Below, piece by piece: positions 7,337 to 14,212 of a DNA stretch of 23,974 nt (positions are counted from its first letter, which is position 1; the number at the start of each line of letters is the position of its first letter). The notes beneath the pieces are model-generated. The model saw nothing but the letters and a program-made list of their open reading frames with translations, searched no databases and was not told where the DNA came from. The position numbers were made by a program, and so were the translations under genes. The stretch comes from CAYXTC01 sp964468405 (lineage in GTDB: Bacteria; Patescibacteriota; Minisyncoccia; Minisyncoccales; GWA2-38-27), in the NCBI GenBank assembly GCA_964468405.1, contig CAYXTC010000004.1, forward strand, positions 1 through 23,974. The letters run 5' to 3'.

Positions 7337-7360
7337 TCTTTTTCTCGATGTCTTTTCCAT
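7268..7360 (-). CDS. leuL: Leucine-rich attenuator leader peptide (LeuL type)
   Basis: This 30-codon frame runs from ATG 7360 to TAG 7268. Eight codons are leucine: residues 11-13 (CTC TTA TTA), 17 (TTA) and 20-23 (CTG CTT TTG TTA), with two isoleucines between, read as LLLNEILIGLLLL. The N-terminus is basic (MEKTSRKRQN) and the end is KRRFERF. Five of the six leucine codons are used, so supply of several leucyl-tRNAs is sensed. The stop codon sits in segment 2 of the attenuator, as expected for translation-coupled attenuation. No Shine-Dalgarno is present; the ATG is 7 bases after the -10 box, so translation is probably leaderless. It resembles enterobacterial LeuL in logic and not in detailed sequence. 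Confidence 0.87.
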   Translation of the reverse strand: MEKTSRKRQNLLLNEILIGLLLLKRRFERF

Positions 7361-7367
7361 ATACTTT

Positions 7368-7396
7368 AGGATATAACTCAAAAAGAAAAATGTCAA
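7368..7396 (-). promoter_or_regulatory. Promoter of leuL-leuA
   Basis: A consensus -35 TTGACA (7396-7391), 17-base spacer and -10 TATCCT (7373-7368). The predicted start falls at or next to the leader-peptide ATG. It lies directly after the stop of the SIMPL gene. Confidence 0.75.
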
Positions 7397-7397
7397 A

Positions 7398-8180
7398 CTA
7401 ATCGATTTCATAAATAATAGTAACTGAAGATTCTATTTTGTTCTCCCCTGTTTCTATCTGGGGAGAAGATCCTGCTCCCAACCCCTCCATCTTGTTTACA
7501 CGAAAAACAGGAGCCAGTGAAGTATTCTCTGAAAAGCTTTTAATCCTAACCAGGTCTACTCCTAATTGAGAAGCCAATAATTCTGCTTTTTCCTTGGCTT
7601 TATCAATCGCCTTCTTTCTGGCTTCATTCTGCATCTCTTCTTCGTTTTCTACAGTAAATCTCAACTGCCCGATTTGATTAGCACCCGCCGCAGTAGCTGT
7701 TTCGATAATATTTCCTATCTTCCCCAAATCTCTAATTTTCGTTTCCACTCCTTGCTTCACCTCGTATCCAACCAGCACTCTCTTCCCAGGAAGAGGATAA
7801 GTTACCCCCTCTCTGTATTCATAACGGGGATAGATGTTAAAAACTGTTGTTTTTAAGTCTTTATCTTCTACGTCCTGATCTTTAATCTGGGAAATTATCT
7901 TGTTCATTTTGTCTGTATTTTCAGAAAGAGCCTCTTCTACTGTCTTTTTCTCTGTAACCACAGAAAATTCCATAATCGCCAGGTCCGGCTTAGTATATAC
8001 CTCTCCTGTAGTAGAGACTGAGATAGTGTTTTGGTATTCAGCATCCTTGCCGATGTAATTTCCTTTCTTTATCCCGTTCCAAGCAGCAACCGCAACATAT
8101 ACTGTCAAGACGATAGCCAACAAAAGGCAAATACAAAAGAAAAATTTAAATAAAGACCTGTGTTCTGTTTCTAGTCTCAT
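7398..8180 (-). CDS. SIMPL domain (DUF541) membrane-anchored protein
   Basis: This 260-aa protein has an uncleaved-looking N-terminal membrane segment (residues 11-33) and then an extracytoplasmic SIMPL domain: ISVSTTGEVYTKPDLAIMEFSV, the VEEAL-x-N-x-x-K-M-N-x-I-I helix, VGYEVKQGVETKIRDL, and the block EARKKAIDKAKEKAELLA. The C-terminal strand SSVTIIYEID closes the domain. Relatives form oligomeric assemblies at the cell surface or in the periplasm, with no agreed function. It overlaps pgeF by 4 bases and is the last gene of its operon. Confidence 0.92.
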   Translation of the reverse strand: MRLETEHRSLFKFFFCICLLLAIVLTVYVAVAAWNGIKKGNYIGKDAEYQNTISVSTTGEVYTKPDLAIMEFSVVTEKKTVEEALSENTDKMNKIISQIKDQDVEDKDLKTTVFNIYPRYEYREGVTYPLPGKRVLVGYEVKQGVETKIRDLGKIGNIIETATAAGANQIGQLRFTVENEEEMQNEARKKAIDKAKEKAELLASQLGVDLVRIKSFSENTSLAPVFRVNKMEGLGAGSSPQIETGENKIESSVTIIYEID

Positions 8181-8896
8181 ATATTTTTAAAATTATTATT
8201 TTTTCGACTTTCAGAAAGGCCCATCAAAGCCATCATTGCTTTTATTCTACCTCCGTCCCTCCTGTAAGAGAAGTATTTATCTTCAAGGCAAAAAGTGCAT
8301 TCTTTATTTGTTTCAATATCCGTCTCAGCAAGACCCGCCTCCACAAGATCTTTTTTGGCGGCCCCTTTTAGATTAAAAAACAGTTTATTCTCCTTTCCAA
8401 TCAAAGACTCTGGATAGTCGCTGAGTTTTCCTAATACGTCTCTTTTAATCTCAAAATGTTCAGGGCAAATTCCAGGACCTATCCTGGCTAAAATGTCATC
8501 CGCAGAGAAATTCCTCATTTCCTTGACCGCTCTTTCCAAGATGTGCTCGGCTATCCCCCGCCAGCCAGCGTGTATTAACGCTACAACTCTCTTTTTTCTG
8601 CTGAAAAGAAAAACGGGCAGGCAGTCAGCTATTGTCAAACAAAGAAATAGATTACTCTCTTTAGTTATTAGACCGTCAACCGCGGGCACGGTTTTTCCTT
8701 TAAGAGAGCTCCCCACCCAGGCAATTTTGTTGCCGTGGACCAACCCCGCAGAAACAACCTCTTTGGGATTTACTCCTATCTTCCGAAGAAAGTTTTCGCG
8801 GTTCCTTTTGATAATCTCGTCTTCTTTTCTGTCCCCGGAAAATTTCATGGACCCGTCTTTCTTTTCGGAAACCACAATCTTAACCTCCGGTATCAT
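8177..8896 (-). CDS. pgeF: Peptidoglycan editing factor PgeF (YfiH / polyphenol oxidase family)
   Basis: This 239-aa cytoplasmic protein of the YfiH/DUF152 family has the metal/active-site residues H54 (GLVHGN), C92 (IADCLPV) and H109 (IHAGWRG), plus PAVDGLIT, GPGI and a C-terminal YFSYRRDGGR. Family members have been reported to remove wrongly placed L-serine from peptidoglycan precursors, and in other cases to act as purine nucleoside phosphorylase or phenol oxidase. The exact activity here is open. Its ATG overlaps the MscS stop (TAATG) and its end overlaps the SIMPL start, so the three are coupled. Confidence 0.93.
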   Translation of the reverse strand: MIPEVKIVVSEKKDGSMKFSGDRKEDEIIKRNRENFLRKIGVNPKEVVSAGLVHGNKIAWVGSSLKGKTVPAVDGLITKESNLFLCLTIADCLPVFLFSRKKRVVALIHAGWRGIAEHILERAVKEMRNFSADDILARIGPGICPEHFEIKRDVLGKLSDYPESLIGKENKLFFNLKGAAKKDLVEAGLAETDIETNKECTFCLEDKYFSYRRDGGRIKAMMALMGLSESRKNNNFKNI

Positions 8897-9960
8897 TATT
8901 TATTCAAATAGACAGTTTGAGTAGGATAAGCCATCTCTAATCCTTCTTTCTCAAAAGCCTCCTTAGTCTGAAGGTTTATCTCTTCCTGTGTATCCATATA
9001 CTCATTGTAATCAGAGCTATTCAGGTAATAGACAACCTCATAATTAAGGGCGGACTCCCCAAAATCCTTAAAATTAACTCTGTCTAGCCTCACAAGGTTA
9101 ATGTTAGACATTATGCTTTCAATAATCTTTGGAATTTTTCTAAGTTTATCATTGGGAGTTTCATAAAGCACCCCGAAACTAAAAGCGATCCTTCTTTCTT
9201 TCATCTTTTTGTAATTATGAATCCTGCTTTCTGTTAACTCTTTGTTGGAAATAACCAATTCTTCGCCCGTGAGACTGGTCATCCTAGTAGACTTAATGCC
9301 TATCTTAGAGACTGTGCCCATATCATCGCCCACTATGATAAAGTCGCCTATTTGAAAAGGCTTGTCGAAATAAATGGAAAAGGAAGCAAAAATATCAGCC
9401 AGAATGGCCTGGATAGCAAATGCTATTGCTAATCCGCCAAGCCCCAGCCCGGCTACAAGGGTAGAAACGTTATAGCCCAGATTTTGGAGAATAACAACTA
9501 GGGCGACAAGCCACAAAATTATTTTGGCTATCTTGCTTAATAACTTAACCACCGAAGGATCAAAAGAGGAGGACTCTTCTTTTTGTTCCATTTTCTTCAC
9601 TGTCCTCTGAACGCCAAAATCAATAATAGCCTGAAGGCTTTTCACAACGTAATAAACGGCAATGATAATAAGGGCGTAGTCAACTGCCTTTTCCAACCAA
9701 GCGGGAAAGGCAACAAATCTGATCGCCAGAAATAAAGACAAAAGAACATATAAGAGCCATCCTATAGAATCAATAATGCGAAAAAAGAGATCGTCTATAT
9801 CCGTCTCCGTCCGGCTGGCAATCTTTTTAATCTTCTTTAGGACTACAAACTTAAAAATCCTTAAGACCACAATAGAAGCAACAAATACGCCTGCGCTTAT
9901 TAAATATTCTTGGACTGTATTACCGAAAAAATTGTAAGATAAAAGAGAGATGAGGTTCAT
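8896..9960 (-). CDS. Small-conductance mechanosensitive channel (MscS family)
   Basis: This 354-aa membrane protein has hydrophobic helices near 15-37, 65-85, 92-112 and 145-160. The Gly/Ala-rich pore helix at 166-195 (LVAGLGLGGLAIAFAIQAI) is followed by the MscS beta domain (PFQIGDFIIVGDDMGTVSKIGIKSTRM) and a C-terminal alpha/beta domain. It should open under membrane tension to release solutes during osmotic downshock. It starts 4 bases after the stop of a small membrane protein gene, and its stop overlaps the pgeF start. Confidence 0.93.
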   Translation of the reverse strand: MNLISLLSYNFFGNTVQEYLISAGVFVASIVVLRIFKFVVLKKIKKIASRTETDIDDLFFRIIDSIGWLLYVLLSLFLAIRFVAFPAWLEKAVDYALIIIAVYYVVKSLQAIIDFGVQRTVKKMEQKEESSSFDPSVVKLLSKIAKIILWLVALVVILQNLGYNVSTLVAGLGLGGLAIAFAIQAILADIFASFSIYFDKPFQIGDFIIVGDDMGTVSKIGIKSTRMTSLTGEELVISNKELTESRIHNYKKMKERRIAFSFGVLYETPNDKLRKIPKIIESIMSNINLVRLDRVNFKDFGESALNYEVVYYLNSSDYNEYMDTQEEINLQTKEAFEKEGLEMAYPTQTVYLNK

Positions 9961-9964
9961 AATT

Positions 9965-10330
9965 TTATAATTCTATTATTCCAGAGTTATGATCTTCTTC
10001 TTGGGGTGACTGCCCCTTATTTTTCGCCAGAAAAAAGAGAAATAAAGCAAAGAGAATAAAAGGGATCAGCCTCGGCGGCCAGGAAGCAAACCCTAAGATC
10101 CCAAAGATTCCCAGATAGCCCAATTTCCAAATATCATCCGGATTCCCCTTAAAAACAAAACCTATTAGATTAACAATAACTGAAACCAGAAATCCTGCAA
10201 GGCCCAATAGGGCCAGTAAGAAGAAAGTGGCCTCCTCTATTCTCCAAACCGCAGACATAAGATTATGAATCAAGGTGAATAGTAAGAAAGAAAAGAATAG
10301 CCAATAAGCGATTTTAGTTCCCTTTTTCAT
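9965..10330 (-). CDS. Hypothetical membrane protein, 121 aa
   Basis: Four hydrophobic segments are visible (residues about 6-26, 34-60, 68-82 and 87-102) with a basic N-terminus (MKKGTK) and an acidic tail (QSPQEEDHNSGI). I do not recognise a family. It lies in the operon that runs from 10947 to 7398, 4 bases upstream of the MscS gene, which suggests joint expression with the channel. The ATG has no Shine-Dalgarno sequence. The surrounding AATTATGAAAAAGG is repeated at the start of the tiny frame just upstream. Confidence 0.75.
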   Translation of the reverse strand: MKKGTKIAYWLFFSFLLFTLIHNLMSAVWRIEEATFFLLALLGLAGFLVSVIVNLIGFVFKGNPDDIWKLGYLGIFGILGFASWPPRLIPFILFALFLFFLAKNKGQSPQEEDHNSGIIEL

Positions 10331-10336
10331 AATTTC

Positions 10337-10435
10337 TTAATTATGGAAATTATCCTGTGTTGGAAAATAGGAGCGGAGCGAGGTAAGAAACCGAAAGTTT
10401 CTTAAGCCGGGCATCAGGGTAATTGCCTTTTTCAT
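10337..10435 (-). CDS. Doubtful 32-aa frame between two operon genes
   Basis: ATG 10435 lies 2 bases after the stop of the 77-aa gene and runs 32 codons to TAA, ending 6 bases before the next ATG. The peptide starts MKKAITLMPGLRNF and has no membrane segment or known motif. The DNA holds a 7-bp hairpin (10385-10403, AAGAAAC/GTTTCTT) and a GGAGCGGAGCGAGG run, so it may instead be a non-coding intergenic repeat. The first 14 bases of the frame duplicate the start of the 121-aa gene. Confidence 0.25.
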   Translation of the reverse strand: MKKAITLMPGLRNFRFLTSLRSYFPTQDNFHN

Positions 10436-10437
10436 AA

Positions 10438-10671
10438 TTATTCCCTTTCTCTGCGATAAAGAGTAAAGGTATTATCCCTCCTGTTATAATCTACTGACCA
10501 GTCCCGGTCGCTGTCGTCTTCGAATTCTGCCACACCAATTCTTTTGGCCGCTTCGAAAATAGTTTTGGCCTCTCCCCTCTGCAGATCGCTCCTCAGGTGC
10601 TCGACTCCCTTGCGAGCGTCTTTATCATAAATAAGCCAGTAACCATGGATTCTCTTTTTCTGAGGTTTCAT
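10438..10671 (-). CDS. Hypothetical protein, 77 aa
   Basis: This short charged protein begins MKPQKKRIHGYWLIYDKDARKG, has a helical middle (KTIFEAAKRIGVAEF) and ends with strands (WSVDYNRRDNTFTLYRR). No membrane segment or known motif is present. It starts 9 bases after the 88-aa membrane-protein gene and belongs to the same transcription unit. I do not recognise a family. Confidence 0.7.
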   Translation of the reverse strand: MKPQKKRIHGYWLIYDKDARKGVEHLRSDLQRGEAKTIFEAAKRIGVAEFEDDSDRDWSVDYNRRDNTFTLYRRERE

Positions 10672-10680
10672 GATTTATTT

Positions 10681-10947
10681 TTATAAACCCACATTGGGAT
10701 TAAGAACATAATGGCGTATATAATCCTTTCTGAAAATTATAAAAGTGAAAGAATAAAGCAGACCGTACCACAGGAAAAAAGCAACAATCCCCACTGAAGA
10801 ACGATATATCCCTCCATCGCCCGCCAAAAAGGCAAGGGACTCAAAAAAGAAGGCAACGATGTAAGATACCGTCAAGAAGAGAAGGAATCTCTTTGTCTTC
10901 TTTTTCATATTAAGAAAAGTTCTTGTTTTCTTCCTTTCGGCTACCAC
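10681..10947 (-). CDS. Hypothetical membrane protein, 88 aa, GTG start
   Basis: Two hydrophobic helices (about 21-43 and 51-72) follow a strongly basic N-terminus (ERKKTRTFLNMKKKTKR). The GTG at 10947 is preferred because AAAGGA lies six bases upstream; ATG 10908 has no site at proper spacing. It is the first gene of the operon leading through MscS to the SIMPL gene, with an extended -10 promoter about 70 bases upstream. No family is recognised. Confidence 0.7.
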   Translation of the reverse strand: MVAERKKTRTFLNMKKKTKRFLLFLTVSYIVAFFFESLAFLAGDGGIYRSSVGIVAFFLWYGLLYSFTFIIFRKDYIRHYVLNPNVGL

Positions 10948-11015
10948 AAAATTCCTTTCTGTTGTCTTCCCTCCCTCTTCCTTTAAAATATTAAATTCTC
11001 TGCCATATCGCTTTC

Positions 11016-11024
11016 ATTATATCA
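11016..11024 (-). promoter_or_regulatory. Extended -10 promoter of the 88-aa/MscS operon
   Basis: TGATATAAT, a consensus TATAAT with the TGn extension, lies just after the terminator of the preceding gene. A T-rich -35 region overlaps that terminator's tail. The leader of about 60 bases carries the AAAGGA site used by the GTG start. Confidence 0.65.
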
Positions 11025-11040
11025 AAGTCTTCTTTAAAAC

Positions 11041-11065
11041 AAAACCCGAGATTCGCTCGGGTTTT
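11041..11065 (-). terminator. Intrinsic terminator of the 111-aa membrane-protein gene
   Basis: A perfect 10-bp stem AAAACCCGAG/CTCGGGTTTT with 5-base loop overlaps the TAA of the gene and is followed by GTTTT on the minus strand. Confidence 0.87.
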
Positions 11066-11399
11066 AATCTCTAATCTTAAGAGAGATAAGAAAAAGAACA
11101 ATAATCAAAGCAATAATTACACCGGTAAAAACAAAAAGTCCATGCTTTGAAAACCATTCCTCGCAAAAGAAAAGTCCTGCGAAAAGAACAGTTAATGCTG
11201 CAAGCATTATGGCCAGAAAACCGCAACTCCCTATGCCAAGGGTGAAAAAAATGGCCACAGTCCGGCATATCTTTTCTTCTGTTGCCGAAGAAACATTAAA
11301 AATCCTGCATAGCAAGCGGATGACCGCCAAAGACAGAGGCACTACAATTAACAGAAAAAAGACACCCAAAATTACGAACACTGCAACCGAATTAAGCAT
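11064..11399 (-). CDS. Hypothetical membrane protein, 111 aa
   Basis: Three hydrophobic helices (about 4-30, 45-78 and 86-108) are separated by a short charged loop (NVSSATEEKICR). No family is recognised. AAGGAG lies seven bases before the ATG. A TTGACA box stands about 55 bases upstream and the gene ends in its own terminator, so it is a monocistronic unit. Confidence 0.72.
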   Translation of the reverse strand: MLNSVAVFVILGVFFLLIVVPLSLAVIRLLCRIFNVSSATEEKICRTVAIFFTLGIGSCGFLAIMLAALTVLFAGLFFCEEWFSKHGLFVFTGVIIALIIVLFLISLKIRD

Positions 11400-11429
11400 T
11401 ATCTTCTCCTTCTTTTAAAGATCTATTCC

Positions 11430-11458
11430 TATTTTGCAAAGAAACAGTATTTTGTCAA
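11430..11458 (-). promoter_or_regulatory. Candidate promoter of the 111-aa gene
   Basis: Consensus -35 TTGACA (11458-11453) is followed after 17 bases by a TGC and a poor -10 (AAAATA). The -35 is convincing, the -10 is not. Confidence 0.4.
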
Positions 11459-11487
11459 ATAAAAAAAGCCCGATAAAAACGGGCTTT
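11459..11487 (-). terminator. Intrinsic terminator of the 58-aa gene
   Basis: An 8-bp stem AAAGCCCG/CGGGCTTT, 7-base loop and a run of seven T on the minus strand, 9 bases past the stop at 11496. Confidence 0.9.
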
Positions 11488-11495
11488 GAGTTGGC

Positions 11496-11672
11496 TTACC
11501 TTTCCCTTTTTCTGCTTGCTGTATGCAAAAGGGATTCTCTTATTCCTGGAGGCAGTTGCCTTAGGGTGATTTGATCGTCTTCTGGAAGAGATCTTCCTTG
11601 ATCTGCCCACATAACAATGGCCTCGAGGGGGGTAAATCCTGCAGCTATCAGTTCAACCATTTCTCGGTCCAT
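11496..11672 (-). CDS. Hypothetical small protein, 58 aa
   Basis: A 58-codon frame from ATG 11672 to TAA 11496 has its own strong promoter, a GGGA-type ribosome site (AAAGGGAAAAG just before the ATG) and a terminator directly after it. That makes it a complete gene although short. The peptide begins MDREMVELIAAGFTPLEAIVM, continues with an acidic turn (LPEDDQITL) and ends basic (HTASRKRER). It is soluble by composition. The first half could form a small helical bundle; I do not recognise a family. Confidence 0.7.
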   Translation of the reverse strand: MDREMVELIAAGFTPLEAIVMWADQGRSLPEDDQITLRQLPPGIRESLLHTASRKRER

Positions 11673-11715
11673 CTTTTCCCTTTCTAGTTTTTAAAGAACT
11701 TTGTCTGAAAAAGGA

Positions 11716-11744
11716 ATCTTATCATAGAAGCAAAGGGAAGTCAA
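11716..11744 (-). promoter_or_regulatory. Promoter of the 58-aa gene
   Basis: TTGACT (11744-11739), 17-base spacer, TAAGAT (11721-11716). It overlaps the last codons of the upstream membrane-protein gene. Confidence 0.75.
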
Positions 11745-11983
11745 TGGTTCTCTCTTTTGTCTTGCTTAAGAGAAGGGACATCAGCAGAACCGAATGACTT
11801 GGTGAAGTCTTTTCCTCTCCACTCAGCTATTGCGATAAGGGCGAGAGCAAAAGCAAAGGGAGCTGTAAATATATAGATTATGACATAATCTTTGTTCACC
11901 CCTCCCCAGAGAGAGATAACAAACAATACAAACAGAGAAAGAGCTATTAAAGTTAGCGCAATTGCCTTTTTCTTTCTCTTCAC
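11741..11983 (-). CDS. Hypothetical membrane protein, 80 aa, GTG start
   Basis: Two membrane helices (about 7-27 and 34-53) lie between a poly-basic start (MKRKKK) and a polar tail (SADVPSLKQDKRENH). The GTG at 11983 is supported by AAGGAG seven bases upstream. No family is recognised. A TATAAA about 40 bases upstream may be its -10. The 3' end carries the promoter of the next gene. Confidence 0.7.
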   Translation of the reverse strand: MKRKKKAIALTLIALSLFVLFVISLWGGVNKDYVIIYIFTAPFAFALALIAIAEWRGKDFTKSFGSADVPSLKQDKRENH

Positions 11984-12095
11984 CTTATTCTCCTTTTGTT
12001 AAAGTTCTTCTATTACTTTATACCTGTCTTCGAAAATATTCAATATATAAAAACAAATTCGCTTCTAGGGAAGAGAAGTTAAAACATAATATGGA

Positions 12096-12112
12096 TTAAG
12101 GATTATCCTTAA
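12096..12112. repeat. 17-nt dyad at the DUF378 stop
   Basis: TTAAGGAT and ATCCTTAA arms around a single centre base overlap the stop codon of the DUF378 gene. No T-tract follows on either strand, so it is a weak hairpin or protein site and not a clear terminator. Confidence 0.45.
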
Positions 12113-12309
12113 GCTTGAGCCTTTTTGCCGAAAGAGGTCAGAGCCAAGACAACGGCTGCCAATCCTACTAGAATATAAACTACCCTGGAAACAGCAGACA
12201 TTGTCCCGAAAAGGGTGGCTACGAGATCAAAGTTAAACAGACCAACAAGTCCCCAGTTCAGTCCGCCAATTACAACAAGAATTAATGAGATTGCTTTTAA
12301 TGCCTTCAT
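12109..12309 (-). CDS. DUF378 small membrane protein
   Basis: This 66-aa protein has two helices and the family signature VIGGLNWGLVGLFNFDLVA in the first part, then RVVYILVGLAAVV. DUF378 proteins are small inner-membrane proteins of unknown role. The length is normal. AAGGAT lies 11 bases before the ATG, a long spacing. It stands alone between the Nudix gene and the 80-aa gene. Confidence 0.93.
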   Translation of the reverse strand: MKALKAISLILVVIGGLNWGLVGLFNFDLVATLFGTMSAVSRVVYILVGLAAVVLALTSFGKKAQA

Positions 12310-12358
12310 GTTCTTTATTTATCCTTAATTTTCGACCTTTTATAATTCTCCGCTATCT

Positions 12359-12745
12359 TTACATGGGCTCTGGCAATTCATTCAAGTCAAACCACTTCCA
12401 TTCTACAATTTCGTCGGGTTCTTTTCCCTCGGGCTCCCCTTCGAAATTATTGCAGAGAAATCCTATGGTAACAAAGTGGGCGTCTTCAACAATGTCGTCA
12501 GTAACGCTTGCTACGCTTAATTTTTCTCTATCCGCCTTTATTCCTGTTTCCTCAAAAACTTCTCTAAGGGCTGCGTCCCTTATTTTTTCCTTAAGGTCCA
12601 ACTTGCCACCGGGCATTGTCCAAGTACCTTCCCCGTGAAGCTGGCTGTCTGCTTTTTCGGCGTCTTCGTGTCTTCTGCCCAAAAAAACCTTGTTGTTTTT
12701 CATTATCATTACCCCTACTCCGACGCCGGGTTTTTTGTCTCCCAT
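12359..12745 (-). CDS. Nudix hydrolase
   Basis: This 128-aa protein has a complete Nudix box, G47-x5-E53-x7-R61-E62-V63-x-E65-E66-T67-G68-I69, the Mg-binding catalytic helix that cleaves nucleoside diphosphate-linked compounds. The N-terminus (VGVGVMIMKNNKVFLGRRH) and the WTMPGGKLD lead-in resemble NUDT15/MutT-type nucleotide pyrophosphatases, so clean-up of damaged NTPs is plausible; the substrate cannot be fixed from sequence. Its ATG is 4 bases after the stop of the upstream membrane-protein gene, which suggests coupling. Confidence 0.93.
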   Translation of the reverse strand: MGDKKPGVGVGVMIMKNNKVFLGRRHEDAEKADSQLHGEGTWTMPGGKLDLKEKIRDAALREVFEETGIKADREKLSVASVTDDIVEDAHFVTIGFLCNNFEGEPEGKEPDEIVEWKWFDLNELPEPM

Positions 12746-12749
12746 ACGC

Positions 12750-13058
12750 TTATCTGGCCAAGAAAAAAAATAAAGCGATGCCTGCTATAATCATACCCGC
12801 CAATCCTACAATAGACCATTTTTTAAGTTTTTTGTTCTGACCCAACAGGGGGCGAAAACTCCAAGCCAAAATCAGAAGAGACATAGTCATTACTACCACC
12901 TGCGGAGTTTGAGAGGCCCAGGCGTCCATTAGATCTGAGACAACTACTACCGCGATGACAATCAAAGCAAATATCCTTATAGACCACATTATCTCCCTGT
13001 TGTCTACCGGCTTTTTCTCTTGGTTCTCAGAAGACAAATTATTAATCTCTTGATCCAT
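12750..13058 (-). CDS. Hypothetical membrane protein, 102 aa
   Basis: A polar N-terminus (MDQEINNLSSENQEKKP) precedes three hydrophobic helices at about 24-41, 51-67 and 82-100. No family is recognised. The frame also allows a GTG at 13076, but that codon overlaps the -10 region. ATG 13058 lies 8 bases after an extended -10 (TGGTAAAAT) and has no Shine-Dalgarno sequence, so I choose it as a leaderless start. It is probably cotranscribed with the Nudix gene. Confidence 0.68.
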   Translation of the reverse strand: MDQEINNLSSENQEKKPVDNREIMWSIRIFALIVIAVVVVSDLMDAWASQTPQVVVMTMSLLILAWSFRPLLGQNKKLKKWSIVGLAGMIIAGIALFFFLAR

Positions 13059-13066
13059 ATTAATAT

Positions 13067-13075
13067 ATTTTACCA
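13067..13075 (-). promoter_or_regulatory. Extended -10 of the 102-aa/Nudix unit
   Basis: TGGTAAAAT with its last base 8 bases before ATG 13058. The expected transcription start is at the ATG. Confidence 0.55.
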
Positions 13076-13094
13076 CACAAGAAGATCAATTGAA

Positions 13095-13118
13095 ATGAGC
13101 GCCCATATGGGCGCTCAT
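13095..13118. repeat. 24-bp perfect palindrome
   Basis: Two 12-base arms (ATGAGCGCCCAT and its exact complement) meet with no spacer. As RNA it would give a 10-bp GC-rich stem with a 4-base loop. The minus strand continues with TTTC only, so it could be a weak terminator or a dimer-binding site upstream of the 102-aa gene. The rest of 13119-13294 holds only very short frames. Confidence 0.75.
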
Positions 13119-13294
13119 CAGAAGACTAGCTCTTCTTCTTTGCCATTTACCAGCCAAGAGACTTGGTGAAAGAACACAACCTCGTCATTCTATTTTTATT
13201 AAAAACGCTTTAGGAAAACGAGTTTCAAAAAGGAAAACAATGAAAGAATTACCAAAAAAGCCACCAAAAGCGGTTTTTATTACAATCGGGTTCT

Positions 13295-13966
13295 TTAAAT
13301 AAGGATTTCAATTTCTGCCGCCTCCCGCAACTCCTGAAGATACTCCATATACAACTCCTGTTGTTTCTCTTGAATCACAGACTGCTCTACCTGCGTGCGC
13401 ACCTCTTCAAGAGGAGGAACATCGCCCTGCTCTGCGGCCTTTTCATAGGCAGCTGTAACCTCCTCTGCGCTCGCTCCTATAGAGGAAAGGTTGAGCTCTT
13501 TATTAAGATGGGCCTGCATCGCAAGGTCTTCGCTTATTTGATCTTGAAAATCTTTTTCTGTTATCCCTTCGGCAGAGAGAGCTTTTTCAAACTCCTCTTT
13601 ACTCTCAAACTGATCTTTAATCGCATTCATTTGAGCGACGATCTCTTCTTCTTCCACGGTTACATTAGAATTTTCTACGGCCTGCCGCAAGAGTGTTCGG
13701 GATACAAATTCTTCTATTAACTGATCCTGGATCTGTTGCCGTGTTTCTTCATCCAACTCTGAAGGATCGCCCCCCATCTGGGTTATGCTTCGTGTATAGA
13801 AAGCTTCAAATTCATCACGCGCCACCTCCTCTCCGTTAACAACAATTGCCACCTCTCTGGACAACCCTTCTTCTACGGGCTCGGCATTCTCCAAAGAAAG
13901 AAGATGCCATACTCCCAAGCCAGCCACTAGCGCCACGACAATTATGATTGCTATGTTTTTAACCAT
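13295..13966 (-). CDS. Membrane-anchored SurA-N-like chaperone without PPIase domain
   Basis: This 223-aa protein has an N-terminal anchor (residues 4-24) followed by an outward-facing SurA/PrsA-type N-terminal domain: VAIVVNGEEVARDEFEAFY, a helical stretch with LIEEFVSRTLLRQAVE, an acidic VTVEEEEIVAQMNAIKDQF segment, then the long helices to the end. No parvulin rotamase domain is present; the protein ends shortly after the V-R-T-Q-V-E-Q-S-V helix. It most likely binds unfolded exported proteins. It is a single gene with its own promoter and an ATG 8 bases after the -10 box. Confidence 0.82.
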   Translation of the reverse strand: MVKNIAIIIVVALVAGLGVWHLLSLENAEPVEEGLSREVAIVVNGEEVARDEFEAFYTRSITQMGGDPSELDEETRQQIQDQLIEEFVSRTLLRQAVENSNVTVEEEEIVAQMNAIKDQFESKEEFEKALSAEGITEKDFQDQISEDLAMQAHLNKELNLSSIGASAEEVTAAYEKAAEQGDVPPLEEVRTQVEQSVIQEKQQELYMEYLQELREAAEIEILI

Positions 13967-13974
13967 ATGAAGTT

Positions 13975-14004
13975 ATGGTAACAGCCCTCCTCAACCCCTG
14001 TCAA
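13975..14004 (-). promoter_or_regulatory. Promoter of the SurA-N-like gene
   Basis: TTGACA (14004-13999), 18-base spacer, TACCAT (13980-13975), then 8 bases to the ATG. A second TTGACA stands at 14023-14018 without a matching -10. Confidence 0.65.
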
Positions 14005-14053
14005 ACCGATCAAGGAATGTCAAAATGGCGCCTTTTCCGTCGCAAAAAATGGT

Positions 14054-14077
14054 CATGAAAAACCTTCTGTTTTCATG
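14054..14077. repeat. Inverted repeat CATGAAAA-N8-TTTTCATG
   Basis: Perfect 8-base arms with an 8-base loop stand about 50 bases upstream of the SurA-N-like promoter. They could be an operator or a weak hairpin. The stretch 14005-14171 otherwise shows no convincing gene. Confidence 0.5.
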
Positions 14078-14171
14078 TCTTTTTCATACTATTAAAATCC
14101 CCATCGCGAAAGTGATTAGAGCATCTGCAAAGTATTTAATTTTAACTATCTCCGAAGACATGTTGGCGGTA

Positions 14172-14204
14172 TAAAAAAAGACCTGAGAAATATTCTCAGG
14201 TCAT
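14172..14204 (-). terminator. Intrinsic terminator of the 53-aa gene
   Basis: A 9-bp stem GACCTGAGA/TCTCAGGTC with a short A/T loop, followed by seven T on the minus strand, 8 bases past the stop. Confidence 0.92.
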
Positions 14205-14212
14205 TAAAAACT

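Noticed and set aside
12285..12638. Plus-strand 117-aa frame opposite the Nudix gene
   Set aside because: Shadow of the Nudix coding strand; the Nudix box is unambiguous on the minus strand.
14049..14174. Plus-strand 41-aa frame starting MVMKNLLFSCLF
   Set aside because: No ribosome site, no promoter, opposite to all neighbours, and it runs over an inverted repeat into the back of a minus-strand terminator.
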